A program made the translations under genes and the position numbers. From an uncultured Campylobacter sp. (GTDB lineage Bacteria; Campylobacterota; Campylobacteria; Campylobacterales; Campylobacteraceae), in assembly GCF_937921625.1 (NCBI RefSeq), contig NZ_CAKZTI010000048.1, positions 1 to 64,000 of the forward strand: a stretch of 64,000 nt of DNA, given 5' to 3'. Below, in pieces: positions 25,696-34,016 of the stretch. How positions within the stretch are numbered: the first letter of the stretch is position 1; every line of letters begins with the position of its first letter. Under the pieces are notes generated by a model. The model was not told the DNA's origin. It saw only the letters and a program-made list of their open reading frames with translations, and did not search any database.

Positions 25696-27463
25696 GATCA
25701 AAATTTGTGGCATCAAAAGCGCCGCCGAAGCTCGCGCGGTGCTGGCGTGCAGCTCGGCTTTATGTGTAAATTTAGAGCGCGCGGACGGCGCCAAAAATTT
25801 ACCGCAATCGGGTAGCGAGAGCTCGATAAAAAATTCTAATTTTTGCGGCGAAAATTCTGAGCGAAATTTTAATTCGGACGCCGAGAATGCTACGCGAAAT
25901 TTCAATTCTGACGGCCAAAATTTCGCGCAAAATTTTAATCAGGACGGCGAGAATTTTACCTGCCGTGCGCAAAATCATGCAAATTTTACGTCTGAGCAAA
26001 ATTCCGATTACGATAAAAATTTCAGTAGCGATTTGCGAAGCCAGGGCGACGGCTCAGGCGCGCGCGTGGAATTTTTAGGCGTGATCTTCGTGTCAAGCTC
26101 CAAGCGCCACGTTAGCGTAGAAACAGCGCGCGAGATCGCACGCATCGCGCATAAAAACGGCGCAAAGTGCGTCGGGGTCTTTGCTTTGAGCTGCGAAAAA
26201 CACGGCGTCGCCGCGTGCGAATGTAAAAATTTTAGCAGCAAAACTCGCGGCGAAGAAATTTGTGAAGATAAAATTTACGCGGGCACGAGCGGCGGCTTAA
26301 AATTTTACGAAAACGAGTGCGACGATTTGAGCGTAAATTTAAACACAAACTGCGCAGAGCCTGCTTCGATAAAAGATCTAAATTCTGAAATTTTTGGCGC
26401 GGAAGCTTTAAACGAGGGGCAAATTTTAAAAATTTGTGAGATTTGTGAGCTAGACTGCGCTCAAATTTATGGACGCATAAGCGCGGATTTCAAAGCGCGG
26501 CTTAACGCAGCAGGCACCGAGGCATGGCAGGTGCTAAGCGTCGGCGCTGAGATGCCGCTGCTTGAGGGTTTGAGCTGCGATCGGATATTATTTGACGCCA
26601 AAGGGGCGAACTTGGGCGGCAACGGCGTGAGCTTCGACTGGGATCTGCTGCGACGCGCAGGGCTTGGCTGCGAAGGACAATACGGCACGGCGAGCAGTGA
26701 AAAATACTGCGCAAGTAGCGCAACTCAAAACATAGGCGGCACAAAATACGACCCGGCTAGCGGGCGCTGCGATACGCAGAATAACTCAGTAAGTGGCGAA
26801 AAAAAATGCTATGTAACGGGCACCGCTCAAAGCTCAGACGGCGCAAGGAGCCATCTTAAACACAGCGCGATCTGTAGCGGATATAGCGAGGGGAATTTAA
26901 AGCGCGATAAAAACGGCAGCTGCGGCAATTATTGCACGGAGCATAGCGAAAACGGAAATTTGAAGCTCAAGAGGGTAAGCGACGTGTGCTGTGCCTCTAA
27001 TAGCAATGAAGCGAGCGAGCGAGCACATGATATTGTTCGATCGGGCAATACAAAACAAGAAACGAACGCCGATCGTCGCGCCGAAAAAAATGACGATGAG
27101 TGCAAATTTAGTGCGTGTGCTACCGCTCGGCTGAGTGGTGTAAGACCCACAAGCGAAGGCGTCAATAATCAAGGTGTAAACGACTATGAGGCGAGCGCAC
27201 CAAATATTACGAATGACGGCGGTGAGGTGGGCAAGTCGGGTGCCGCAAAGGATGATAGTGCGGATAAGTGTAGCACTGCTTCCAAGGGCGGCGCGATCTC
27301 TTTTATTCTTGCAGGCGGTATCGGTGCGCAAAATATCCTTGAAGCGCTCGCGCTGCGCCCATACGCTATCGATCTAAACAGCCGCGTGGAGGATGCGCGA
27401 GGCATCAAAGATCCACAAAAGATAAGCGAAATTTTGCAAATTTTAAAAAATGCGCAAGGCTGA
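25679..27463 (+). CDS. trpF: Phosphoribosylanthranilate isomerase TrpF with three large low-complexity insertions
   Basis: Isomerase of the tryptophan pathway, normally about 200 residues, here 594. Core pieces are in order and intact: KIKICGIK with catalytic Cys10, VEFLGVIFVSSSKRHVS (about 130-146), KCVGVFA (163-169), ILKICEICELDCAQIYGR (249-266), ILFDAKGANLGGNGVSFDWDLL with the catalytic Asp near 305, and FILAGGIGAQNI, DLNSRVEDARGIKDPQKI at the C-terminus. Insertions lie at about residues 30-129, 170-248 and 328-539, all Asn/Ser/Asp/Gly-rich and without recognisable domains. The first contains four 11-residue tandem repeats. Removing them leaves about 203 residues. The frame is open throughout with no stop, so selection for an intact product is likely. 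Confidence 0.85.
   Translation: MSYRSKIKICGIKSAAEARAVLACSSALCVNLERADGAKNLPQSGSESSIKNSNFCGENSERNFNSDAENATRNFNSDGQNFAQNFNQDGENFTCRAQNHANFTSEQNSDYDKNFSSDLRSQGDGSGARVEFLGVIFVSSSKRHVSVETAREIARIAHKNGAKCVGVFALSCEKHGVAACECKNFSSKTRGEEICEDKIYAGTSGGLKFYENECDDLSVNLNTNCAEPASIKDLNSEIFGAEALNEGQILKICEICELDCAQIYGRISADFKARLNAAGTEAWQVLSVGAEMPLLEGLSCDRILFDAKGANLGGNGVSFDWDLLRRAGLGCEGQYGTASSEKYCASSATQNIGGTKYDPASGRCDTQNNSVSGEKKCYVTGTAQSSDGARSHLKHSAICSGYSEGNLKRDKNGSCGNYCTEHSENGNLKLKRVSDVCCASNSNEASERAHDIVRSGNTKQETNADRRAEKNDDECKFSACATARLSGVRPTSEGVNNQGVNDYEASAPNITNDGGEVGKSGAAKDDSADKCSTASKGGAISFILAGGIGAQNILEALALRPYAIDLNSRVEDARGIKDPQKISEILQILKNAQG
25829..25960 (+). repeat. Four 33-bp in-frame tandem repeats in trpF
   Basis: Units at 25829-25861, 25862-25894, 25895-25927 and 25928-25960 encode KNSNFCGENSE, RNFNSDAENAT, RNFNSDGQNFA and QNFNQDGENFT. 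The DNA consensus is CGAAATTTTAATTCGGACGG followed by CGAGAATTTTACG, closely resembling the AAATTT-rich intergenic sequence. The unit is a multiple of three and keeps the frame. Confidence 0.9.
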
Positions 27464-27525
27464 TCTCCGTGTGCAAACTCGCGCGATAGTTATATCTAAA
27501 TCAAGCGTGTATAAGGAGGAACCAA

Positions 27526-28398
27526 ATGCATAACGACGAAATTGCTAGGTTTGGCATAAGCAAAACGCGGTATGATAAAAATATAAAGGATTTCTTACAA
27601 GATAAAAATTGCGATAAGCGAAATTTGGCGGGCGGCGGGCTAAAATTTACGAGCGATGGCAGGCAAAATTCTATAAATGCCAGCGAGCAAAATTTTACAA
27701 ATGTCGTTGAACAAAAATCGCAAAGCGATCTCTCTTGTGCCACTGATACACCTTCGCAAAATTTTAAAACTCAAGCTAGAGATTACGACAAAGAACCAAT
27801 AACCATAAAAGATAATTCAATAGAGATGATTAAATTTTATTCGCCATTTCTGTATTTTCTTAATTTTATAGATTTTGGAACAAGGCAAGACTCGCCAAGA
27901 TCCATTAAACGCTGGCTAGAACTTTCGGATAAATTTGGCACCTGTTATATAAAATTTAAAAATTCAGTTATCGAATATTATTCCGAGAAAAAGAGAGTGA
28001 CCCTATACTCTATAAATTTATCCGAAATAATTGCAATAAAACGCACCTTTGGGCCATCCACTTTAAAAATGACGGAAAAAGGTAAAATTTCAACATTTTT
28101 TGTCGCGTTTACGTGGATAATCCTTTTATCTTTGGTAGTAACTTTTAAAAATAAAATTTCTTATGGAATTTTAATTGTGCCGATCTCCTTATTTTTAGCG
28201 TTTGCGCCCTTAATCATATTTAGATTTAAGAAAAATTTGGGATTTGACATAGGAAACGACAGCCTTATTTTTATGAGCAATGGTAATTATATCGAAGCAA
28301 GCATATTAACAAGCAAAGAATACAAAGAGCTAAAAGCCTATTTTCTAATCAAAACAGGGAAAAATTTAGATAAAATCCCGCCACAAATTTTTGTGTAG
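27526..28398 (+). CDS. Membrane protein of unknown function, paralogue 1
   Basis: Protein of 290 residues with a strong ATAAGGAGGAACCAA ribosome site. Residues 1-95 are a low-complexity hydrophilic N-terminus (Asn/Ser/Lys-rich, like the trpF insertions). The rest has two hydrophobic helices around 185-230 (FFVAFTWIILLSLVVTF, GILIVPISLFLAFAPLIIF) between cytosolic domains, resembling a PH-like membrane-protein layout (IKFKNSVIEYYSEKKRVTLYSINLSEIIAIKR). Its C-terminus (KELKAYFLIKTGKNLDKIPP) resembles that of the next gene. No family or function recognised. Confidence 0.6.
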   Translation: MHNDEIARFGISKTRYDKNIKDFLQDKNCDKRNLAGGGLKFTSDGRQNSINASEQNFTNVVEQKSQSDLSCATDTPSQNFKTQARDYDKEPITIKDNSIEMIKFYSPFLYFLNFIDFGTRQDSPRSIKRWLELSDKFGTCYIKFKNSVIEYYSEKKRVTLYSINLSEIIAIKRTFGPSTLKMTEKGKISTFFVAFTWIILLSLVVTFKNKISYGILIVPISLFLAFAPLIIFRFKKNLGFDIGNDSLIFMSNGNYIEASILTSKEYKELKAYFLIKTGKNLDKIPPQIFV

Positions 28399-28639
28399 GC
28401 TATAAAGAATAAAGATGAATAAAAAATAGAGCCTCGAAAAGCTAAAGAAAATTCTAAATGAACGGCGTCAAAATTTAGAGCGGGGTTCAGGGCGGAATTT
28501 TGATGCCGAAAATTCTGACAGTAAAAATTTTAAATTTGAAAAACTCACGGATGACTCCGCTATAAATTCAAACGAAAGCATAAGTCTTACTAAGTTCAGA
28601 CAAAATCCGAGTTGCGCTCGTGATTATAATAAAGAGCCT

Positions 28640-29323
28640 TTGGTGGTCAAAGATAGGACGAATTTTTATATAGTTCTTGCTACGGTATGCACGCTTGCAA
28701 TTATGATTTTTATGTATTCATACGAACCCAATCAAACTAGATATAATCAGCTTTTTATAGTATTTCCATTTTTCGGATTGCCTATAATAATGGAATATTT
28801 TACAAATTTTTTTAATAAGAAATTTGTAAAATTTTATAATGATCGAGTTACTTATTATACAAATAAAATGTCCGAAAAAACTATATTCTTAGATGATCTT
28901 AAGGATGTAAAAAGAGCCTATTTTGCAAGAGATAATGAGTGGCTTAGGAGGCAAGGTGCTTTTTATAGATTTTTCTTAAAATTTGAGCCATACACTACGA
29001 TAATCGCTTTTTTATTGATCTGCATATTGGTATTAGCTATCGACGTAAGAAAATATATAGAAACAGGTAGTTTCAGAGTATTTTTCATATCTATACTTGC
29101 ATTTTTGTTTTTATTCGTCTTAAAATTTATATATTTTTTAGTTTTTAAATTCCGTCTTAGACTTATATTTTACGATAATATAATAATCCGAGGCAAGGAT
29201 AAAGATATCGTCTTTACGATAGAAACCATGGATGACTACGTTAGGATAAAAGAATTTTTTATGAAGACAAAAGGCATTGATTTGGACAAGACCCAGCGCC
29301 ACGTGTGGCTGGATTTTAATTAA
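28640..29323 (+). CDS. Membrane protein of unknown function, paralogue 2, N-terminus broken by an amber codon
   Basis: Predicted 227-residue protein from TTG 28640, with hydrophobic helices near residues 10-25, 40-60, 120-140 and 150-170, and a C-terminus (RIKEFFMKTKGIDLDKTQRHVW) like that of the preceding gene. In-frame coding resemblance continues upstream to ATG 28415, giving a hydrophilic N-terminus ending RDYNKEPLVVKD that matches paralogue 1 (RDYDKEPITIKD), but TAG at 28427-28429 (codon 5) interrupts it. No ATG, GTG or TTG lies between that stop and 28640. Either the N-terminus was lost or the gene is decaying. Confidence 0.5.
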   Translation: MVVKDRTNFYIVLATVCTLAIMIFMYSYEPNQTRYNQLFIVFPFFGLPIIMEYFTNFFNKKFVKFYNDRVTYYTNKMSEKTIFLDDLKDVKRAYFARDNEWLRRQGAFYRFFLKFEPYTTIIAFLLICILVLAIDVRKYIETGSFRVFFISILAFLFLFVLKFIYFLVFKFRLRLIFYDNIIIRGKDKDIVFTIETMDDYVRIKEFFMKTKGIDLDKTQRHVWLDFN

Positions 29324-29364
29324 TAATTAAAGAGCTTTAGATGAAAGAAGCCTCAAATGGCGAA

Positions 29365-29390
29365 GCCTTTAAATTTTAAAATTTAAAGGC
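29365..29390. terminator. Perfect 26-bp palindrome, possible terminator
   Basis: A perfect palindrome, GCCTTTAAATTTT joined to its complement, just downstream of the paralogue pair. It could fold as a bidirectional terminator, though an AT-only centre makes a weak loop. Confidence 0.35.
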
Positions 29391-29620
29391 GCGACTCTTA
29401 AAAATTGATCGTAATCTTTCTTGCGCAGAATCTATTTTATCATTTGCTTTATCGCGTTATGAATACAGCTACAAATTCTTAAATTCTATCTCCAGCTGCT
29501 TGCGCCAGTCTTGCAGAGAGCGCTCCGCTCCGACAGCGTATGTCTTTATAAGTACGCCGCCAGAGCTTGATCAGATACGCCGCCTCTGTATAGATTGATC
29601 TCTGAGATTAAATATCAGCC

Positions 29621-30682
29621 TTAAGCGGCGCGCCTTTGAAAAATCCCCACGTAAAGCGCGAAAACAAAACCGATCGCGACCGCGTAAGGAGCGAACTCGG
29701 TGATGCCTTTAGCCGAGCTTGCGAGCAAGAAATTGTGCGCGATCGCGGCGCCCGCCGCCATGCCGATGACGAATATGCCCGAGCTTAAATTTCCCGTGCC
29801 GGCCTGCACCAGATGCTTGCCCGGGCAGCCCTCGCTGAGGCTAAAGCAAAGTCCTGCGAGCACCATGCCTAAGAAATTCCAAACGAAATCGTTATGAGCG
29901 ATAGGCTGACCTTCGAAGCCGAGCTTGTATTGTCCAAACGCGATATTTGCGATGCTCGCAAACACGATGACGCTTAGCACGCCCCAAAACATCGAGAAAT
30001 CACCGCCGAAAATCTTGCCGAACGCTCCGACGCTGCAAAATTTGCTCTTGTGCATCAGGGCGCCCACGATAATGCCCGCAGCTAGCGAGATGCCTACCGC
30101 GGCGTGTTGCGCGCCGGGACCTTTAGCGGAGATAAAAAGCGCGCCACCCTCGCCCGTTTTGAGACCGAAAATCAAGGCCGCAAGCAACGCAGCGCCCAGT
30201 AGTACAGGCAAAATTCCGATCGCGCCGCTAAGCCTTGCCTCTTTGCTCGCCTCATAGCCGCGCTTTTTAAGCAAAAACCCAATGAGTACGCCACAGATCA
30301 GACCTGCCAACCCGGCTAGTGCGGTCAAATCGCCGCCGCCTAGGCGCAAAAACGCGCGCCACGGACATCCCAAAAACACAAGGCAGCCGATCATCGCGAA
30401 AATCCCTAGGAAAAATTTCGCAAACGGCGAGCTACCCGTAACCGGCGCGAACTCGCGCGTCCAAAGCACGCTTGCCAAAAAGCCGCCGAACACGAGCCCT
30501 ATGATCTCCGGGCGGATGTATTGCACCGCGCTAGCTCGGTGAAAGCCTAACGCGCCGGTGGTGTCGCGCAAAAAGCAAGCGACGCAAACGCCCATATTGC
30601 CCGGGTTTCCGAAATGCACCAGCGTCGCACCCAGCACGCCTAGCACGGCGCCTGCGATGATGTACCATTTAACGTTATTCAT
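29621..30682 (-). CDS. yedE: YedE-family selenium transporter (FdhT-like)
   Basis: Integral membrane protein of 353 residues with about ten helices in YeeE/YedE order. Conserved cysteine-glycine segments are GVCVACFLRDT near the start, GCLVFLGCPWRAFLRLGGGD, KSKFCSVGAFG and SEGCPGKHLVQAGTGN. The YedE subgroup is associated with selD and selenoproteins, and FdhT, a homologue in C. jejuni, is reported to be needed for selenium-dependent formate dehydrogenase. It is therefore likely to import a selenium compound for the selD pathway at the left end of the window, but is encoded about 28 kb away. Confidence 0.85.
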   Translation of the reverse strand: MNNVKWYIIAGAVLGVLGATLVHFGNPGNMGVCVACFLRDTTGALGFHRASAVQYIRPEIIGLVFGGFLASVLWTREFAPVTGSSPFAKFFLGIFAMIGCLVFLGCPWRAFLRLGGGDLTALAGLAGLICGVLIGFLLKKRGYEASKEARLSGAIGILPVLLGAALLAALIFGLKTGEGGALFISAKGPGAQHAAVGISLAAGIIVGALMHKSKFCSVGAFGKIFGGDFSMFWGVLSVIVFASIANIAFGQYKLGFEGQPIAHNDFVWNFLGMVLAGLCFSLSEGCPGKHLVQAGTGNLSSGIFVIGMAAGAAIAHNFLLASSAKGITEFAPYAVAIGFVFALYVGIFQRRAA

Positions 30683-31630
30683 GAAAAGATCCTGAAATAA
30701 TCTAGATCGACCGATCTCTTAGGCGCGATTTTATCCTTTATAAAATAAAAAGTAAATAAATTCCGATCGAAATTTTAGGGCGAGGAATTTTATCCGCACC
30801 CTAAAGCGGGACCGAAAGGTAGTTAAAATTTCTGCCTCGAGCGAGCGAGACAAGACCGAATTTAATAAAATTTCGCTCCAGCCGAAACAAAAAACGCCGA
30901 GCTAATTTTTAGAAATTTTATTAAATTCCGCCTCGCATGCGGCTAAATTTTCGATTTAGCTTTTATAAACACTGCGCGGGCCCGTCCGATCGTTAAATTC
31001 TTTCGGCACGCGGCAGATTTCGTCCTGCGCGAAGCAAAATTTCATCCCATGCCCATACGCGGCTTGAAATTTTGCTGCGGGCGAGCGAAGCCTAGCCGTG
31101 TTCGCGACTTAAACATAAAGCGAAGTCGCGTGATCTAAAGACACAGATCGTGCGCGATCAAAACAGCCGATATTGGCCTGCGGCTCCGAATACGAGACGC
31201 GGACGCTTGCGATCTCAAACGCAAGACGGAGTGCACCCGAGATCAAAATGTAGCCGATACAGGGGGCGATCTAAAAGCAGCCGGCGGAAACGTGCCCGTG
31301 CGGAGACGAGCTTTCGGGCGCGGTACTTTGCAGCTTCGCCCTACCGGCGGGAGTACTGCTGAGATGCGGAAACGAGCACGCGAGTACGACTACTCCTCCG
31401 GCACGCCCCCTATCGACGCGCTCCCTCTCCGACGCCGACGTACCTTATGCCGATACCCCCTCTTCGCACTTTTCGCGGACTACAGGCCCGCGCCGATGAT
31501 ATGTCTGCCTTCGATGCGCCCTCGTTTGGACACGTCCTCCACCGATACGCCCTCGCCGTCTTTAAGACGCGACGTCTTTTTGCAGCGCTGCATCGTATCG
31601 CTTTTTTTACGAAACGAAATTCAAATATTT
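30683..31630. other. 950-bp region without a recognised gene
   Basis: Between yedE and the TonB receptor. The first 450 bp are AAATTT-rich. From about 31140 to 31600 the base composition changes to GC-rich with many CG dinucleotides and recurring GCCGATA pieces (at about 31167, 31252, 31449 and ACCGATAC near 31540). Open frames on both strands are arginine-rich with no ribosome site, so none is called. It may be decayed coding DNA. Confidence 0.45.
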
Positions 31631-31647
31631 TTGAAATTAAATTTCAA
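31631..31647. promoter_or_regulatory. Fur-box-like palindrome upstream of the TonB receptor gene
   Basis: Perfect inverted repeat TTGAAATT-A-AATTTCAA, centred about 33 bp upstream of the TATAAT at 31669-31674, so it would overlap the -35 region. Its A/T-rich dyad resembles Fur or PerR operators, and the downstream gene type is usually iron-regulated. Note that AAATTT is very frequent here, so part of the symmetry could be chance. Confidence 0.4.
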
Positions 31648-31668
31648 CCTTATTTAAGTATGTAGATA

Positions 31669-31674
31669 TATAAT
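31669..31674 (+). promoter_or_regulatory. -10 box of the TonB receptor gene
   Basis: TATAAT 33 bp upstream of the receptor ATG, followed by an AAAGG ribosome site. Confidence 0.5.
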
Positions 31675-31706
31675 AATGTATTTCAATTTTATTTTAAAGG
31701 TCGGGC

Positions 31707-33797
31707 ATGAAAAAGCAAATTTTATTGGTGCCGCTTGCGATAGGCGCAATAGGCGGAGCGAATGCGGCCGAAAACAACGCTACGAAGTCGCAAGATCTGG
31801 GTCAAATCGTCGTGCAAGCGACGGTAAGCGCGGTCGATAACCTAAAATACGCGGGCTCGGCCGGAATTTTAACCCCCAAGGATATGAAAGCCAAAACCAA
31901 CGTGATCGATTCGATTATGCAGATACCGGGCGTTGACGGCAGCATGGATATGGGGCGTCAGATCGGCAGGCAGTTTCAGATCCGCGGATTCGGATATCAA
32001 AGCGACGAGCGCGTCATCATCAAGCAAGACGGCGTGCGCAGAAGCGCGGGGATGTACTCAAATATGATCTCATCCTTTCGCACCGATAGCGACATCCTAA
32101 AGCGCGTCGAGGTCGTAAAGGGCGCCTCGTCCGTGCTTCACGGCTCGGGCGCAATCGGCGGTATCGTAAATATGCAGACAAAAAGCGCGAGCGATTATCT
32201 AAGCGAGGGCAAAAGCGTAGGTTTGATGCTAGGACAGAGGCTTGAATCAAACAATATGCATAGCACGCGCGGCGCGGTCTACGGCAAGGGCGAGGAAATT
32301 CCGATCGACGTTTTACTCTACGGCAAGCGCGCAAGCTACGGCAATATCAAGCTCGCAGACGGCGGCACGCACTACGCTCCGGATTACGATAAGAGCTTTA
32401 ATAACGAACATATCGATACCGGATTTTTTAAGATCGGCGCAAACTTAGACGATCATCGCATCAGCTTCAGCGCCTTTGATTACGACGAAAATTTACATAC
32501 GATGTGGCAGACACTATGGCAAAACGACGCAGATCTCTTCGTAAACGGAAATTTAAGCCAGAGAGATTACGTTTTTGATTGGAGCTTTACGCCGCAAAGC
32601 CCGCTAGTGGATATGTCTTTTAAGGCCTACAAAAGCAGAGCTGAGTATAAACGCGGCTATACCAGCGGCGCAACTACCGGCGACTACGCAAACAAGGATG
32701 ACCGCAAAGGGCTAGAGATCAAAAATATCTCGGAATTTGATACGGGCTTTTTAAATCATAGCTTCGCTTTCGGCGGCGATTACGAAAATAGGCAGGAGGA
32801 TGCGATCTTTATCCAAAATGGAGCGCTAAGAGATTTCGCCTCATTTCCGAATGAATACAATAGCTACGGGCTTTTTGCGCAGGATCTGATCCGCTTGCAC
32901 GATGATTTGGAGCTTACCCTAGGAGGCAGATACGATAGATTCGATCGTGACATCAAAGGCAAACCCGCGAAATTTAAAGATTCCAGATTTTCTCCACGCG
33001 CGGCGATTGCCTATACGCTCTTTGATAAATTTACGCTTTTAGCGGGATACAGCGAGAGTTTCCGCGCGCCTACTCCGCATGAGACATCGCAAAAAGGGCC
33101 GATAAACCGAATGTATTATTACATCCCAAACCCCGATCTAAAGCCCGAGACCGTCAAGGAATACGAGGTCGGATTTAGTTTTAAACAGGATGAAATTTTT
33201 ACGGACGACCACTTCGATATGAAATTTATCTACTTTAACGGCAAGATCGAAGATATGATAGGTATAAAGGCGCTTCCGCATCTAGGCGTGCCGCCGGGCG
33301 GCTTTTCGCAACAATACGGGCAGTATCAAAATATCGATCAAGCCAAAAGGCATGGTTTTGAGCTAAGCTCAAACTACCAAACGCAGGACTTTGATTTCGG
33401 CGCGAGCTTCGAACGGCTTAGAATTTACAACAAGCAGACGCACGAAAATATAAACAATCACGCTAAAAAGCTAAGCGCGCACGCCTCCTACTCGCCTTTG
33501 CACGATCTAAATTTAGGCTTTGAGGTAAGCCACTATTTTAAGCCTCATTCCAAACCTGCTTCATATTTTGCACGCGGGAGAGAGTATTTTTATGTAGATA
33601 AGTCCTTTACGATCGCTAATTTTAGAGGAAGTTACAAGATTAAAAACGGCATTATTCCGGCCCTTGACGGCGCCGATCTGAGCTTTGGCGTAAATAATAT
33701 TTTCGATCGGCATTATATCAACGCAAACCGCACGCGCGATACTGTAGCGGTGGGCGCTGGACGAAATTTCTACGTCGATTTGGAAGTAAGATTTTAG
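31707..33797 (+). CDS. TonB-dependent outer-membrane receptor, probably for heme
   Basis: Outer-membrane gated channel (696 residues) with signal peptide (1-20), plug domain (about 30-165: VIDSIMQIPGVDG, QIRGFGYQSDERVIIKQDGVRR, VKGASSVLHGSGAIGGIVNM) and beta-barrel ending in aromatic VRF. Residues about 451-480 contain FRAP followed by a histidine and then NPDLKPET, the FRAP/NPNL arrangement seen in heme receptors such as HmuR/HemR/ChuA. Heme is therefore the best guess, but siderophore receptors share parts of this pattern. A heme-type ABC operon lies near 52-56 kb. Palindrome and promoter upstream suggest iron control. Confidence 0.75.
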   Translation: MKKQILLVPLAIGAIGGANAAENNATKSQDLGQIVVQATVSAVDNLKYAGSAGILTPKDMKAKTNVIDSIMQIPGVDGSMDMGRQIGRQFQIRGFGYQSDERVIIKQDGVRRSAGMYSNMISSFRTDSDILKRVEVVKGASSVLHGSGAIGGIVNMQTKSASDYLSEGKSVGLMLGQRLESNNMHSTRGAVYGKGEEIPIDVLLYGKRASYGNIKLADGGTHYAPDYDKSFNNEHIDTGFFKIGANLDDHRISFSAFDYDENLHTMWQTLWQNDADLFVNGNLSQRDYVFDWSFTPQSPLVDMSFKAYKSRAEYKRGYTSGATTGDYANKDDRKGLEIKNISEFDTGFLNHSFAFGGDYENRQEDAIFIQNGALRDFASFPNEYNSYGLFAQDLIRLHDDLELTLGGRYDRFDRDIKGKPAKFKDSRFSPRAAIAYTLFDKFTLLAGYSESFRAPTPHETSQKGPINRMYYYIPNPDLKPETVKEYEVGFSFKQDEIFTDDHFDMKFIYFNGKIEDMIGIKALPHLGVPPGGFSQQYGQYQNIDQAKRHGFELSSNYQTQDFDFGASFERLRIYNKQTHENINNHAKKLSAHASYSPLHDLNLGFEVSHYFKPHSKPASYFARGREYFYVDKSFTIANFRGSYKIKNGIIPALDGADLSFGVNNIFDRHYINANRTRDTVAVGAGRNFYVDLEVRF

Positions 33798-33810
33798 ATT
33801 AAATTTTTGC

Positions 33811-33854
33811 GGCGAGGGCGCGGGTTAAATTTTAAAACTTACCCAGCCTTCGCC
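33811..33854 (+). terminator. Possible terminator after the TonB receptor gene
   Basis: GGCGAGGG (33811-33818) pairs with CCTTCGCC (33847-33854), including one G-U pair, and an inner GGGT/ACCC pair continues the stem. No long T-run follows, so strength is uncertain. Confidence 0.4.
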
Positions 33855-34016
33855 CCTCTTTCGCTTTAAATTTAGACCTCATCGAGACCTTTTGGTGATA
33901 AGGCTTAAATGTGGCATAAATTTCTAGCGCTATAAAATTCCGCAATTTTTAAAATTTAACAAATTGCAAAATTTTATGGGCCACAAAGCCCGCAAGTTGC
34001 AAATTTTCTCGCCTCA

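Noticed and set aside
25829..25960. CRISPR array
   Set aside because: The four 33-bp units are contiguous without spacers, lie inside an open reading frame, and encode a peptide repeat. No cas genes are in the window.
31150..31665. ORFs upstream of the TonB receptor gene
   Set aside because: Arginine-rich frames on both strands with no ribosome sites or recognisable motifs, in DNA of unusual composition. Treated as chance or decay.
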